Of a stretch of 64,000 nt of DNA, positions 27,402 through 37,533 are shown in pieces. Source of the DNA: an uncultured Actinomycetes bacterium. GTDB taxonomy: Bacteria > Actinomycetota > Acidimicrobiia > Acidimicrobiales > Acidimicrobilacustridaceae. Both the position numbers and the translations under genes were made by a program. Positions within the stretch are counted from its first letter, which is position 1. Every line of letters starts with the position of its first letter. The notes below the pieces were generated by a model. The model had not been told where the DNA came from. It saw only the letters and a list, made by a program, of their open reading frames with translations, and did not search any database. Location: contig CALEHQ010000045.1 in NCBI GenBank assembly GCA_937876315.1, forward strand, positions 1 to 64,000. The letters are read 5' to 3'.

Positions 27402-27415
27402 CTACGCAGCGTAGG
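27401..27415. promoter_or_regulatory. Perfect inverted repeat at the divergent rpe/methyltransferase promoter region
   Basis: CCTACGC-A-GCGTAGG has 7-bp arms around a single central base. It overlaps the methyltransferase start codon and lies 43 bases before the rpe ATG. It could be an operator or a small RNA hairpin. No regulator is assigned. Confidence 0.4.
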
Positions 27416-27457
27416 CGGGTATCGTCGCCCTAACGATCAACTCGAAGAAAGTTCGCC

Positions 27458-28150
27458 ATGTCGACTCCTTCAACACCACGGCCCATTGAAATCTCACCAT
27501 CGGTGCTCACCGCCGATTATTCACGCCTCGGTGAGGTATGTGTCGAACTCGAGAACGCCGGAGCAGACCTCATCCACTGGGATGTCATGGACGGCAACTT
27601 TGTTCCCAATTTGTCATTCGGCGCCGAAGTCATCGCCTCGATTCGACCTCTACTGACAATCCCGTTCGAAGCGCACCTCATGGTCACCGAACCAACATGG
27701 ATCCTCGATGCCATGGTCAATGCGGGATGCAGCACGGTGATGGTGCACCAAGAAGCATGTCTGCATCTTCACCGCACCCTCGGTCGCATTCGCGAACTCG
27801 GTGCCACCCCAGCCGTCGTCATCAACCCGGCTACCCCACTCGAGTCGATCATCGAAGTTCTAGACCTCGTCGACCTTGTCCTCATCATGTCCGTGAACCC
27901 TGGTTTCGGCGGGCAGTCATACATCGCTTCAGTTGAATCCAAGATGCGTCGGCTTCGCGAAATCATCAGTGACCGAGGCCTCGACATCGACATCGAAATC
28001 GATGGCGGCATCGCTCCGCCGACCATTGCTGCAGCCGCATCTGCTGGCGCCAATCGTTTCGTCGTGGGTAGTGCGATGTTCCGAGACCCCCAAGGGTTTG
28101 AGCACGCCACTGCGGAACTCCGCTCGCTCGCATCTGCTGCGACCATCTGA
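27458..28150 (+). CDS. rpe: Ribulose-phosphate 3-epimerase
   Basis: A 230-residue TIM-barrel enzyme that interconverts ribulose 5-phosphate and xylulose 5-phosphate in the pentose phosphate pathway. Signatures: EISPSVLTADYSRLG, HWDVMDGNFVPNLSFG (metal ligands and catalytic Asp), HLMVTEP, MSVNPGFGGQSYI and the phosphate-binding DGGIAPPTI. A small membrane-anchored protein gene follows five bases downstream. Confidence 0.96.
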   Translation: MSTPSTPRPIEISPSVLTADYSRLGEVCVELENAGADLIHWDVMDGNFVPNLSFGAEVIASIRPLLTIPFEAHLMVTEPTWILDAMVNAGCSTVMVHQEACLHLHRTLGRIRELGATPAVVINPATPLESIIEVLDLVDLVLIMSVNPGFGGQSYIASVESKMRRLREIISDRGLDIDIEIDGGIAPPTIAAAASAGANRFVVGSAMFRDPQGFEHATAELRSLASAATI

Positions 28151-28154
28151 ATCG

Positions 28155-28637
28155 ATGCCTTCGCCCCGGCCCCGTCCTCGAGCGGTGCGCGTCATTGTCA
28201 TTGCGCTTTTCGTCCTCGCTGCTGCGGGCGTTGGGCTTTGGACGGTGTTGAAGAAACCCGAAACTCGTTCGGCGGAAAAGTTGTGCACACAACTCGGCGC
28301 AGTCACTTCGCTCTCAAGTTCTCTTGTAACACTCGACCCGACCACGCTGGGGCCGCAGGTTGCCGAACTACAACGGGCGACCTCGGTAGCGCCATCAGAC
28401 ATCCAGGCCCAGCTGACGGTGCTGGCATCATTCGTCGAAGAACTTGCAGATGCAGTCCGAGCTTCGCCCGTCGACAAGAAGGCCACTCTCGTCGCAGCAC
28501 TCGCAGAACGACAAGACCGCGTGGATGAAGTTACGGCTGCGGGCCAAGCAGTCGAAGCTTGGGCGATAACGAACTGTGGCGTTCCGTTGCGAACGACGAC
28601 AACGCAAAAATCTTCCACCACAACGACTCGCAGATAG
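28155..28637 (+). CDS. Hypothetical single-pass membrane-anchored protein
   Basis: A 160-residue protein read from ATG 28155, five bases after rpe. A basic N-terminus (PRPRPRAVR) and one transmembrane helix (about residues 12-33) lead to an extracytoplasmic helical domain with two Cys residues (KLCTQLG and ITNCGVP) that might form a disulfide. The tail is Thr-rich. No family recognised. It converges on clpP1. Confidence 0.7.
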   Translation: MPSPRPRPRAVRVIVIALFVLAAAGVGLWTVLKKPETRSAEKLCTQLGAVTSLSSSLVTLDPTTLGPQVAELQRATSVAPSDIQAQLTVLASFVEELADAVRASPVDKKATLVAALAERQDRVDEVTAAGQAVEAWAITNCGVPLRTTTTQKSSTTTTRR

Positions 28638-28675
28638 CTCGTCCAATTCGTGGCGTTGAATCGATCCGGAATGCT

Positions 28676-29278
28676 TTAGAGGAGTTCTCCGCGCTTGACA
28701 ATGACGTTGTCAACGATGCCGTAGGCCTTCGCCTGCTCGGCGGTGAACCAACGGTCGCGCTCTGAGTCGATTTCGATTTGATCGACGGCCTGACCCGTGT
28801 GGAACGAGATCCGCTCAGCCATGAGGCGCTTGATGTACGCCATCTGTTCGGCCTGAATAGCGATGTCAGAAGCTTGGCCCTGAACACCACCGAGGGGCTG
28901 ATGCATCATGATGCGAGCGTGCGGGAGTGTGTGACGCTTGCCTGCGGCTCCGGCGCACAAGAGAAACTGTCCCATTGATGCCGCGAGTCCCATGCAAATC
29001 GTTCCGACGTCGGGGGTAATGAATTGCATGGTGTCGTAGATCGCCATACCAGCAGTGATGGAACCGCCAGGTGAGTTGATGTACAGCCAGATGTCCTTAC
29101 CCGGGTCTTCACCCTCGAGGTAGAGCAACTGGGCGACGATCTGGTTGGCTACGGCGTCGTTGACGTCGCTACCGAGGACCACGATGCGGTCCTTGAGGAG
29201 CATGCGGAAGATGTCTGCTCCCGGGTCTGCGATGGAGGCGGCCATAGCCACCTGCGGTGCGATCGGGGGATTCGACAT
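28676..29278 (-). CDS. clpP1: ClpP1-type ATP-dependent protease proteolytic subunit
   Basis: A 200-residue serine peptidase with triad Ser101 (in [12 protein letters not shown]), His126 (in MMHQPLGG) and Asp175. [20 protein letters not shown]-like [11 protein letters not shown] and [16 protein letters not shown] closely resemble mycobacterial ClpP1. ClpP1 and ClpP2 form mixed-ring peptidases in actinobacteria. Here the gene lies about 17 kb from clpP2-clpX, downstream of the rph-rdgB-CPBP genes. The paralogue label is an inference from motifs. Confidence 0.93.
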   Translation of the reverse strand: MSNPPIAPQVAMAASIADPGADIFRMLLKDRIVVLGSDVNDAVANQIVAQLLYLEGEDPGKDIWLYINSPGGSITAGMAIYDTMQFITPDVGTICMGLAASMGQFLLCAGAAGKRHTLPHARIMMHQPLGGVQGQASDIAIQAEQMAYIKRLMAERISFHTGQAVDQIEIDSERDRWFTAEQAKAYGIVDNVIVKRGELL

Positions 29279-29371
29279 CGGGCTCCTTCCAACGGACTGG
29301 GGGCCGGCTCTACGAACCGACTTGGGCAGGCTACAGGGCCAACTGGCATCTCCGACGCGCTCTGCGCCCGA

Positions 29372-30178
29372 TTAGAGATAGAGCGCCCCGAGCACCCCGA
29401 CGGCATTCACACAGATATGAGCGACGATTGACGGACCCAACCGACCGTTGGCACGAATCACAAGGAGGGCGAAGACAGCTCCGTAGGTGGCGGTAACTCC
29501 AACGATGAACGCCGCCTGACCCCACGTGTCGCCTTGGGCATGAAACAAACCGAAGACCAGAGACGAGATGATCACGCCGGTCACCAGATTCCAGCGTCGG
29601 CCAAGGGCCCGTAAGAAGAGTCCCCGGAAAAACAACTCCTCGACGACGGGTGTGCAAATTGCAACGAGGAAGAAAATGACGAACGCCGTCAATGCACTGG
29701 GTTTCGTCGGAAGGAACTCGGTATTCGACGGGGATGGTTCGCCAGAAATCAATACCCAAGCGATTCCTCCAAGTATTGAAAGCACGAGCGCAACGAAGCC
29801 CCCGACCAAACCCCACGCCAGATCGATCGCTCGGAGATCAAGACCAAAGTCCAAACGAAGACTGCGCTGGCCCTTCCAATACGTTGCAACGACAGGCCAG
29901 CCAAGAAACCCCGCCCAACCACACACCATGCTGATCGTGAGTGCCCCGAGACTCAGTTCCGTGAATGACGATTCGGAACCGTCACCGGCAGTAATCAGGA
30001 TGATCGATGCAACGATTCCTCCCGCAATCCAAAGGGCGAGACCAATAAAGACGTCTCCAAGCCCCCAACGAATGACCAAACCTTGCGCAGCACTAGAGGT
30101 CGGCGGTGGCGGTAGCGGTGGCGGCGTGGTTGGCGGCTGCGCGTGCGGCGGCAACGGCGGTTCAGAGGGGAATGTCAT
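29372..30178 (-). CDS. CPBP-family (CAAX-type) intramembrane metalloprotease
   Basis: A 268-residue protein. A Pro-rich cytoplasmic N-terminus (first 30 residues) precedes about seven hydrophobic segments. The catalytic motifs are EELFFRG (EExxxR) and FGLFHAQ, with further conserved His. Bacterial members are implicated in peptide processing or bacteriocin self-protection; the role here is unknown. The start overlaps the rdgB stop by four bases. Confidence 0.86.
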   Translation of the reverse strand: MTFPSEPPLPPHAQPPTTPPPLPPPPTSSAAQGLVIRWGLGDVFIGLALWIAGGIVASIILITAGDGSESSFTELSLGALTISMVCGWAGFLGWPVVATYWKGQRSLRLDFGLDLRAIDLAWGLVGGFVALVLSILGGIAWVLISGEPSPSNTEFLPTKPSALTAFVIFFLVAICTPVVEELFFRGLFLRALGRRWNLVTGVIISSLVFGLFHAQGDTWGQAAFIVGVTATYGAVFALLVIRANGRLGPSIVAHICVNAVGVLGALYL

Positions 30179-30771
30179 GCGAGCTCCTGCGCCAACGCTC
30201 GCAACGCCCGACCTCGATGACTGATCGCATGCTTTTCCGAGGAGTTCATTTCAGCAAAGGTTCGACCGTCGCCATCGTCAGGAACGAAAACGGGGTCATA
30301 GCCGAAGCCCCCATCTCCTCTGAGTTCAGAAGCGATGACACCCGAAACAATTCCCTCAGCGACTGTTTCGGAACCATCGGGCCAACGCACCAAAACCACG
30401 GTACGGAATCTCGCGCGACGATCCTGCGGCGTTATCGCTCCTGCGATCTCAAGTTCTCTGAGGAGCTTTGCGATATTTGCAACTGAATCGCTGGGTTCAC
30501 CGGCATATCGCGCAGATCGGACGCCCGGTGCTCCGTCTAGGGCTTCAACTTCGAGACCCGTATCGTCCGCAAGCGATGCACTACCGGTCGCATTCGCTAT
30601 CGCAACCGCTTTGAGGCGAGCGTTCCCTTCAAGCGTTTCGGCATTTTCGTCAACATCGTGAACTGCCTCTGGACGTGGTTCGAGGACGACACCACACGAA
30701 GCGAGGATCTCTTCGATCTCGCTCACTTTGTCGGGATTCGCGCTCGCACAAACGAGGCGCCGACCGCCCAC
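30175..30771 (-). CDS. rdgB: RdgB/HAM1 non-canonical purine NTP pyrophosphatase
   Basis: A 198-residue house-cleaning enzyme that hydrolyses dITP and XTP to monophosphates. Motifs: ASANPDKVSEIEEIL, DDTGLEVEALDGAPGV, GFGYDPVFVPDD and SHRGRAL. GTG start at 30771, six bases after the rph stop. The rph-rdgB pair is also adjacent in mycobacteria. Confidence 0.94.
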   Translation of the reverse strand: MGGRRLVCASANPDKVSEIEEILASCGVVLEPRPEAVHDVDENAETLEGNARLKAVAIANATGSASLADDTGLEVEALDGAPGVRSARYAGEPSDSVANIAKLLRELEIAGAITPQDRRARFRTVVLVRWPDGSETVAEGIVSGVIASELRGDGGFGYDPVFVPDDGDGRTFAEMNSSEKHAISHRGRALRALAQELA

Positions 30772-30776
30772 TGTGC

Positions 30777-31511
30777 TCAGTCCCGACGAGGCGGCGGGTC
30801 GGAAAGGAGCAACTTCTGCATGGTGAACAACTCGCGGATGCCGCCTTCGGCAAGTCCGAGGAGCTCATCGAGCTCCCCCCGACTGAAGCTCATTCCCTCC
30901 GCCGTTCCCTGGACTTCAAGGAACCGACCGCTCTCTGTCATCACAACATTCATGTCCACTTCAGCAGCAGAATCCTCGACGTAGGGAAGATCGAGAACAG
31001 GTGCGCCGTCGACGATTCCCACAGAGATAGCGGCGCAAGCTTCTGTGAGGGGATGCTTCGGAATGCTTCCGGCCTGCACACAGCGAGTGAGCGCGTCGTG
31101 CAACGCCAAATAACCACCTGTTATCGAAGCCGTGCGAGTTCCGCCGTCGGCCTGAAGCACATCGCAATCGACGACAACCTGACGTTCTCCAAGCGCTTCC
31201 ATATCGCAGACACCCCGCAAGGAACGTCCGATGAGTCGCTGAATCTCGTGGGTTCGACCCGATGGCGATCCCTTACTTACTTCGCGGCGAACACGCTCTG
31301 GGGAAGCACCCGGCAACATCGAGTACTCGGCGGTGACCCAGCCTTTGCCGGAGCCCTTCATCCACCGCGGAACACTCTCGTCGATTGACGCAGTGCAGAG
31401 AACAATTGTGCGGCCAAATCGAATCAGGACAGAACCGGTGGCCGAATCGGTGAAGTCGCGCTCAATCGAAATATCGCGAAGTTCGTCTGGGCGTCGTCCG
31501 TCTGTTCTCAC
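30777..31511 (-). CDS. rph: RNase PH
   Basis: A 244-residue phosphorolytic 3'-5' exoribonuclease that trims tRNA 3' ends. Signatures: [43 protein letters not shown] and [14 protein letters not shown]-like [14 protein letters not shown]. The GTG start overlaps the upstream MBL gene by four bases, indicating coupled translation. Confidence 0.95.
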   Translation of the reverse strand: MRTDGRRPDELRDISIERDFTDSATGSVLIRFGRTIVLCTASIDESVPRWMKGSGKGWVTAEYSMLPGASPERVRREVSKGSPSGRTHEIQRLIGRSLRGVCDMEALGERQVVVDCDVLQADGGTRTASITGGYLALHDALTRCVQAGSIPKHPLTEACAAISVGIVDGAPVLDLPYVEDSAAEVDMNVVMTESGRFLEVQGTAEGMSFSRGELDELLGLAEGGIRELFTMQKLLLSDPPPRRD

Positions 31512-32239
31512 AATTGGTACCTCTCATGGGGGGATGCAAGTTCAACGGGAGCACCGTAGGCCGATTCTCCGTTGCGGGCGTGCACCGACAGATCCGACTC
31601 TGGCCAAAAGTGCGTCAGCACACACCGCTTCGCTCTGGCAGCGCGCGACATCTCACCTGCAGCGCGCGCCGAAAGATGCTTCATTCCATCTGCCTCGGCG
31701 TCAGTTCCGTACGTGGCCTCAACTAGCGCAAGATCAACGCCTCGACCCAGGCGCTCGATACTCCACTCGGGACCGGTGTCAGCGGAGTAAACCATCGAAC
31801 CACCATTCGTCGATTCGATCCGCATGGCGTGTGTCTCGACGTAATGATCAGTTTGCTCGAGCCGAAACCGCAGTGGACCTATTGCGAACTCGTCTCCGTC
31901 GCCCGTGACATTCCATTCAAAGGTTGGCTCCAAGTTGCCGGGCATAAGCGAAGCGATTGCACGAGTTTCTGCAGTGCCCCACACCGGAAGCCCTTCACGT
32001 TCGTAGCGGTATCTTGACGCCACGTGCAGACCAGCGAGATCACTCCAATGATCTGCATGCGAATGAGACAAAACAACAGCTGTCACGTCGGAAAGCGCGA
32101 TGTGTCGCTGAAGCGAACCAAGACATCCGGGTCCCAGATCGACCAAAACATTCGAGCTGCCGTCCTGTATGAGGTAGCCGCTACAAGGGCAGTCCTGACC
32201 CGGGTAACTCCCTGAGCATCCGAGAACGGTAACGAGCAT
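31508..32239 (-). CDS. MBL-fold hydrolase, homologue of mycobacterial Rv1339 (cyclic-nucleotide phosphodiesterase type)
   Basis: A 243-residue metallo-beta-lactamase fold with the metal motif [12 protein letters not shown] near the N-terminus. Read from ATG 32239; a TTG two codons upstream is possible. In Mycobacterium the gene in the same position between murI and rph (Rv1339) has been linked to cAMP breakdown. The synteny with rph-rdgB supports orthology, but enzymatic activity here is inferred. First gene of the operon running towards rph. Confidence 0.85.
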   Translation of the reverse strand: MLVTVLGCSGSYPGQDCPCSGYLIQDGSSNVLVDLGPGCLGSLQRHIALSDVTAVVLSHSHADHWSDLAGLHVASRYRYEREGLPVWGTAETRAIASLMPGNLEPTFEWNVTGDGDEFAIGPLRFRLEQTDHYVETHAMRIESTNGGSMVYSADTGPEWSIERLGRGVDLALVEATYGTDAEADGMKHLSARAAGEMSRAARAKRCVLTHFWPESDLSVHARNGESAYGAPVELASPHERYQL

Positions 32240-32257
32240 CTTCAAACGCTAGTGGGA

Positions 32258-32278
32258 CTCTGCTTTCAACATGCAGAG
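32258..32278. promoter_or_regulatory. Inverted repeat between the MBL gene and the Rrf2 gene
   Basis: CTCTGC and GCAGAG with a 9-base spacer lie midway in the 80-base divergent region. This is a candidate operator for the adjacent Rrf2-family regulator. Confidence 0.35.
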
Positions 32279-32319
32279 CGGACGACACCGACTCGCCCGT
32301 TCCATGCGAGAATGCGGCT

Positions 32320-32784
32320 ATGCGCATTCCTGCGAGCGTCGACTACGCGATCCGAGCCATGGCCGAATTGGCCAGCAGAGGCGAGGGTCCTGTCACGGCC
32401 GAAGAGCTCGCTGTGGCTCAGGGAATTCCGCTCAAGTTTCTCAGAGGGATCATGACCGAGCTCAAGCGATCTCGGTTGGTGAGTAGCCAACGAGGACCTG
32501 AGGGTGGCTTTGTCCTCACTCGGCCGGCTAACGAGATTTCACTAGCGGACATCTTTCGAGCAATCGATGGACCGCTCGCCACTGTGCGCGACCAGAGCCT
32601 CAGTTCGATGACCCACATCGGTGCCGCTGCAGAACTACCCACCGTGTGGATGGCAGTGCGTGCAAGCCTGCGGAGAGTTCTTGAAGTTGTCACCATTGCC
32701 GATCTCGCCGACGGCTCTCTGCCCGCTCCGATCGCCGATCTGGCATCGGAGTATCGGGCCGAGACTGAGTCTCGGCACGCTTAG
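32320..32784 (+). CDS. Rrf2-family transcriptional regulator without cysteines
   Basis: A 154-residue winged-helix protein: MRIPASVDYAIRAMAELA start, AQGIPLKFLRGIMTELK recognition region, and GPEGGFVLTRPANEISLADI wing. It contains no Cys at all, so it cannot ligate an iron-sulfur cluster as IscR or NsrR do. In that it resembles CymR, the Cys-metabolism repressor. It converges on cysNC and diverges from the MBL-rph operon. A role in sulfur control is an inference from neighbourhood. Confidence 0.88.
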   Translation: MRIPASVDYAIRAMAELASRGEGPVTAEELAVAQGIPLKFLRGIMTELKRSRLVSSQRGPEGGFVLTRPANEISLADIFRAIDGPLATVRDQSLSSMTHIGAAAELPTVWMAVRASLRRVLEVVTIADLADGSLPAPIADLASEYRAETESRHA

Positions 32785-32805
32785 AAATTCGTGGCCCGCT
32801 GAGAG

Positions 32806-34710
32806 TCAGTCGATGAAACCGCGTTCGCGCAGGTGGCCGATGATCGTGTCCGCTGCAGCTTCCGGGGGCAACGAGGTCGTATCGACGATGAGTTCAGGGG
32901 ATTCCGGGGCTTCATAGGGAGAGTCGATTCCGGTGAAGTTTGCGAGTTCGCCGCGACGGGCCTTGAGATACAAGCCCTTGGGATCGCGTTCCTCGGCGAC
33001 TTCGATCGGGGTTTTCACGTACACCTCGATGAATTCGCCATCTTCCACGCGCTCGCGAGCCATACGTCGTTCGGCGGCAAATGGTGAGATGAACGACACA
33101 AGGACAATCAGGCCGGCATCGACCATGAGTCCCGAAACTTCGGAGACACGACGAATGTTTTCGACTCGATCCGCATCGGTGAACCCGAGGTCTTTGTTCA
33201 GCCCGTGACGAACATTGTCTCCGTCGAGCAGGTACGTATGGCGGCCTTGTTCGAGGAGCTTTTGTTCGACGATGTTCGCAATCGTCGACTTACCAGAGCC
33301 GGACAGGCCGGTGAACCAAACAACGCATGGCTTCTGACCCTTCTGCAACGAATGAGCGTGCTTATCAACCTCAATCGCTTGCCAATGCACATTGTCGGAA
33401 CGACGTAGTGCGAAATGAAGCAGCCCTGCAGCAACTGTTGCATTAGTGAAACGATCGATGAGGATGAAACCACCCATATCGCGGTTCTCGTCGTACGGAT
33501 CGAACGGAATCGGGCGATCCAAGTTGATGTTGCAAACGCCAATTTCATTGAGTTCAAGCGTGCGGGCAGCAACGTGTTCAAGCGTATTGACATTCACCTT
33601 GTACTTCGGCTGCGCCAATGTCGCGCTCACCGTGCGAGCGCCAATTTTGAGCAAGTACGGGCGACCGGGAAGCATTCCCTGATCGTCCATCCAGACAATG
33701 TGCGCTTCGAACTGATCGGCGACTCCAGGCGGTGCAAGCGATGTCGCAATAACGTCGCCACGACTCACATCGACTTCGTCAGCGAGCGTGATCGTCACTG
33801 ATTGACCAGCAACTGCTTCTTCGAGATCGCCGTCGTAGGTGACAATCCGTTCAACGGTGGTTGTTCGCCCCGAAGGCAGGATTCGAACAGAATCGCCTGG
33901 TTGCACAGTGCCGCCAGCGATCTGACCAGAGAAGCCTCGGAAATCGAGATCTGGTCGATTCACCCATTGGACAGGCATACGAAACGGAAGCGACTGCAAT
34001 TCGTTGTCGACCTTCACATTCTCAAGATGCGTGATCAACGGAACACCTTGATACCAAGGCATGTTCGATCCGACCTCAGTGATGTTGTCGCCCGCTAGTG
34101 CCGACATCGGAATGCATGTCACGTCGTTCAGGCCGATTTGAGACGCGAACTCTCGGTAGTCGCTTTCGATCTGCTCGAACACCTCTTGGGAATAGTCAAC
34201 GAGATCGATCTTGTTCACCGCAAGCACAACATGACGAATGCCAAGGAGCGATACCAAGTAACTGTGGCGTCGTGTTTGGGTGAGCACACCCTTCCGCGCG
34301 TCGATGAGCACCACGGCGAGATCTGCAGTCGAGGCTCCGGTGACCATGTTGCGCGTGTACTGCTCATGCCCAGGAGTGTCAGCAACGATGAACTTGCTGC
34401 GTTCCGTCGAAAAAAATCGATAGGCAACATCGATCGTGATGCCTTGCTCACGTTCGGCCGCCAAGCCGTCGACGAGAAGTGCGAAGTCAAGTTCGCCGCC
34501 TTGCGTCCCGACCTTTTTCGAATCGACCTCGAGGGTTGCCAGATGGTCCTCAAAAACAAGTTTTGAGTCATAGAGCAAACGTCCGATCAGTGTGCTCTTG
34601 CCATCGTCGACACTTCCGCACGTGATGAACCGGAGCATTGACTTGTGTTCTTGACGTTCGAGGTAGGTCTCGATCCCGACAGCGAGTAACTCATCGTGTA
34701 CGTGTGGCAT
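32806..34710 (-). CDS. cysNC: Bifunctional sulfate adenylyltransferase large subunit/APS kinase
   Basis: A 634-residue fusion. The N-terminal CysN GTPase (1 to about 430) has [26 protein letters not shown] and NKIDLVD. The C-terminal APS kinase (from about 455) has [15 protein letters not shown] and [13 protein letters not shown]. With CysD it makes APS from sulfate and ATP, then PAPS. The start overlaps the cysD stop by one base. Sulfate reductase genes are not in the window, so PAPS could serve reduction or sulfotransfer. Confidence 0.95.
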   Translation of the reverse strand: MPHVHDELLAVGIETYLERQEHKSMLRFITCGSVDDGKSTLIGRLLYDSKLVFEDHLATLEVDSKKVGTQGGELDFALLVDGLAAEREQGITIDVAYRFFSTERSKFIVADTPGHEQYTRNMVTGASTADLAVVLIDARKGVLTQTRRHSYLVSLLGIRHVVLAVNKIDLVDYSQEVFEQIESDYREFASQIGLNDVTCIPMSALAGDNITEVGSNMPWYQGVPLITHLENVKVDNELQSLPFRMPVQWVNRPDLDFRGFSGQIAGGTVQPGDSVRILPSGRTTTVERIVTYDGDLEEAVAGQSVTITLADEVDVSRGDVIATSLAPPGVADQFEAHIVWMDDQGMLPGRPYLLKIGARTVSATLAQPKYKVNVNTLEHVAARTLELNEIGVCNINLDRPIPFDPYDENRDMGGFILIDRFTNATVAAGLLHFALRRSDNVHWQAIEVDKHAHSLQKGQKPCVVWFTGLSGSGKSTIANIVEQKLLEQGRHTYLLDGDNVRHGLNKDLGFTDADRVENIRRVSEVSGLMVDAGLIVLVSFISPFAAERRMARERVEDGEFIEVYVKTPIEVAEERDPKGLYLKARRGELANFTGIDSPYEAPESPELIVDTTSLPPEAAADTIIGHLRERGFID

Positions 34711-35612
34711 CAGAAGTGACCTTCCTGCTTCTTCTTTTCGAGTGACCCCGCCGATTCATGATCGACGGTTCTTCCCATACGCTCAGACGTCGTCGTGATG
34801 AGCATTTCCCGGATGATCTCTGGAAGTGTTGTTGCATCGCTCTCGATTGCACCGGTAAGCGGATAACAACCGAGCGTTCGAAAGCGGACGTTACGGATTT
34901 CGGGTTCCTCGCCCGGCTCCAAGCGCATCCGCTCGTCATCGACCATGATCCAGAGACCATCTCGTTTAACAACGGGGCGCGGAGCCGAGAAGTACAGGGG
35001 CACGATGGGAATCTGCTCGCTGTAGATGTATTGCCAAATATCAAGTTCCGTCCAGTTGGACAATGGGAAGACGCGAACGCTTTCGCCTGGAGCTTTTCGC
35101 GCGTTGTAAAGATGCCAAAGTTCGGGCCGTTGCTGTTTGGGATCCCATCGATGCTGCGCCGACCGAAGAGAGAACACTCGCTCCTTCGCTCGCGACTTCT
35201 CCTCATCTCGTCTCGCTCCACCAAAGCCGAGATCGAATCCGTATTTTTCAACAGCCTGTTTCAGGCCCTCTGTCTTCCAAAGGTCGACGTGAAGGGAGGT
35301 GCCGTGATCGAAAGGGTTGATGTCCTTCTCGATGCATTCGGGGTTGTGGTATTCGATGAGTTCAAGGCCGTTGTCTCTGACGACGCGATCTCGAAACTCG
35401 TACATCGCTTGAAACTTCCAAGTCGTGTCGACATGAAGCAATGGGAACGGGAGTTTCGAAGGTGCGAATGCCTTCATCGCCAGGTGAAGCATGACAGTGC
35501 TGTCTTTCCCGACCGAGTAGAGCATCACTGGACGCTCACTTTCGGAGAATGCCTCACGGAAAATCTGAATACTCTCGGCCTCAAGGCGCTGAAGATGGGT
35601 AAGCGTTGTCAC
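34710..35612 (-). CDS. cysD: Sulfate adenylyltransferase small subunit
   Basis: A 300-residue PAPS-reductase-like ATP pyrophosphatase. It opens with [17 protein letters not shown] and the PP-loop motif [16 protein letters not shown] used GTG 35612, which aligns with the E. coli CysD start and has AAGGAAAAGG just upstream; an ATG at 35648 would add 12 residues. Partner of CysNC, with a one-base gene overlap. Confidence 0.94.
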   Translation of the reverse strand: MTTLTHLQRLEAESIQIFREAFSESERPVMLYSVGKDSTVMLHLAMKAFAPSKLPFPLLHVDTTWKFQAMYEFRDRVVRDNGLELIEYHNPECIEKDINPFDHGTSLHVDLWKTEGLKQAVEKYGFDLGFGGARRDEEKSRAKERVFSLRSAQHRWDPKQQRPELWHLYNARKAPGESVRVFPLSNWTELDIWQYIYSEQIPIVPLYFSAPRPVVKRDGLWIMVDDERMRLEPGEEPEIRNVRFRTLGCYPLTGAIESDATTLPEIIREMLITTTSERMGRTVDHESAGSLEKKKQEGHF

Positions 35613-35722
35613 GCGGTGACCTTTTCCTTGATGGCTGGCCGTGAACACGATTCACGACCATTTCGACAGGATTGGTAGACAATAGCATCCGCACTCGCCA
35701 CATCACTATCGGCACATCCCAA

Positions 35723-36541
35723 CTAGTTGCCGGATTCAGGCCAGGTCAGCCCTACGACCTCATCGAGTTCGGGTCCGAGAAGTTGACGGCCCAAGGCCCG
35801 GAACGCCTCGACATCGCCAGATGATTCAAAGCGGTGCACTCCCCCACGATCGGTGTCGCCGCGAAGCGCATTGGCCTCTCGGAGGAGGTCACTTACACAG
35901 AACGCAGTCGCATCTGCCGAATCGACAAGGACCACATCGCGACCCATCACGTCGGAAATTGTTCGGGCAAGAAACGGGTAGTGCGTGCAACCGAGCAGCA
36001 ACGAATCGACATCGGCGTCTACGAGTGGGGCCAAGAGGCGCTCAGCCAGCACGTGTACTTGCTCTGAATCGGTTTCCCCACGTTCCACAAACTCGACAAA
36101 ACCCGGACATGCAGCGCACGACAATTCAACGCCAGCATTGTGCTGGGTGACTGCACGCTGATAGGCGCCCGAACCAATCGTTCCGACTGTTCCGATGACT
36201 CCGACGCGCCCATTTCGCGATGCACCAAGAAGTGCGGCTGCGCCTGGTTCGATGACTCCGATAACCGGAACCGGAGTGATCTTCTTCAATTCATCGAGCG
36301 CTGCCGCTGAGGCAGTGTTGCAAGCAACAACCACCATCTTGACGTCGTGATTTCTCAGTAAGTGCTCGGTGATTTCAAGGGCGAAATCCCGGACTTCTCC
36401 GAGGTCTCTTGGACCGTAGGGATAACGACCGGTATCGCCGACGTAGACCAGATCCTCGTTGGGCATGAGGTCGATAAGCGCACGGGCCACAGTGAGGCCG
36501 CCGAACCCACTGTCGAACATGCCGATTGGCCGGGAATCCAC
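35723..36541 (-). CDS. murI: Glutamate racemase
   Basis: A 272-residue enzyme that makes D-glutamate for peptidoglycan. Both catalytic Cys sites are visible (VVACNTASA and LLGCTHYPF), along with the IGMFDSGFGGLTVA start. It begins with GTG at 36541. The cysM-murI adjacency mirrors mycobacteria. Confidence 0.95.
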   Translation of the reverse strand: MDSRPIGMFDSGFGGLTVARALIDLMPNEDLVYVGDTGRYPYGPRDLGEVRDFALEITEHLLRNHDVKMVVVACNTASAAALDELKKITPVPVIGVIEPGAAALLGASRNGRVGVIGTVGTIGSGAYQRAVTQHNAGVELSCAACPGFVEFVERGETDSEQVHVLAERLLAPLVDADVDSLLLGCTHYPFLARTISDVMGRDVVLVDSADATAFCVSDLLREANALRGDTDRGGVHRFESSGDVEAFRALGRQLLGPELDEVVGLTWPESGN

Positions 36542-36582
36542 AGTCTGAGGGTACTCCCCGACTCTGCCCCGATTGGGCGGGT

Positions 36583-37533
36583 CTAGAAGTAGATGATCTT
36601 TGAAGCGCGATCGGTGACGTCGTCGATGTCGTCAGTCCATGCGCCAGTAGAGAGGTACTTCCAGCCGCCATCGCAAACGATAAAGACAATTGTGCCGGAC
36701 TCGATCTGGGATGCGACGCGAACAGCGCCGGCAAGCGCTGCACCGGCCGAGATGCCAGAGAAGATGCCGCACTTCTCGGCGAGAAGTCGCGTGAATTCGA
36801 TCGATTCGCGCGGACGGACAATGCGCTTGCCATCGAGAAGCTCTGGCCCGCCCCATTTTTCATAGACGGGCGGGATGTATCCCTCGTCGAGGTTGCGCAG
36901 ACCTTCAACGCTCTCGCCAAGCGGCGGTTCAACAGCAAGGATCTTGATGTTTGGGTTTTTCTCTTTGAGGAACGTACCGACACCCATGAGGGTTCCGGAA
37001 GTACCAAGACCAGCAACAAAGTGTGTGATCTCAGGAACATCGGCCCAAATTTCTGGGCCAGTTGTGTCGTAATGCGCCTGCGGATTCGCTTCGTTTGAAT
37101 ACTGATAGAGAAACGCCCACTCCGGATGCTGCTCGGCCAATTCGATCGCGCGCTTCACGGCTCCGTTGGACCCCTCGGAACCAGGCGACAGGATCACTTC
37201 AGCACCAAAAATCTCGAGCAACTGACGTCGTTCGATCGACACATTTTCGGGGAGAACGATCTTGATCGGGTAACCCTTGATACGAGCGATCATCGCCAAC
37301 GCAATGCCGGTGTTTCCCGAAGAAGGTTCAATGATGGTCTTGCCGGGCGTAAGGGTTCCGTCGGCTTCGGCGTCTTCAACCATCGCCAACGCAATGCGGT
37401 CCTTGACTGAACCCGCCGGGTTCTGACTTTCCATCTTGCCGAGGATGCGCACATTCGGATTCGGGCTGAGCACGGAGACGTCGACCATCGGCGTGTTGCC
37501 GATCATGTCGAGTACCGAAGAGTAAACAGCCAT
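36583..37533 (-). CDS. cysM: CysM-type O-phosphoserine-dependent cysteine synthase
   Basis: A 316-residue PLP enzyme. PLP lysine is Lys44 (GSVKDR) and the phosphate loop is SSGNTG at 71-76. It resembles M. tuberculosis CysM more than CysK, including the Arg213 segment LRNLDEGY, equivalent to the mycobacterial Arg that recognises O-phosphoserine, and the GWKYLSTGA C-terminal motif. Mycobacterial CysM takes sulfur from thiocarboxylated CysO. The mec gene is next to it, but no cysO lies between. Confidence 0.92.
   Translation of the reverse strand: MAVYSSVLDMIGNTPMVDVSVLSPNPNVRILGKMESQNPAGSVKDRIALAMVEDAEADGTLTPGKTIIEPSSGNTGIALAMIARIKGYPIKIVLPENVSIERRQLLEIFGAEVILSPGSEGSNGAVKRAIELAEQHPEWAFLYQYSNEANPQAHYDTTGPEIWADVPEITHFVAGLGTSGTLMGVGTFLKEKNPNIKILAVEPPLGESVEGLRNLDEGYIPPVYEKWGGPELLDGKRIVRPRESIEFTRLLAEKCGIFSGISAGAALAGAVRVASQIESGTIVFIVCDGGWKYLSTGAWTDDIDDVTDRASKIIYF

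Noticed and set aside
32758-32776. GCCGAGAC-TGA-GTCTCGGC hairpin at the end of the Rrf2 gene
   Set aside because: A 3-base loop and location within coding sequence with no T run make a terminator uncertain; noted but not listed as a feature.
34758-35678. A long plus-strand frame opposite cysD
   Set aside because: The cysD frame carries clear PP-loop motifs; the antisense translation has none.
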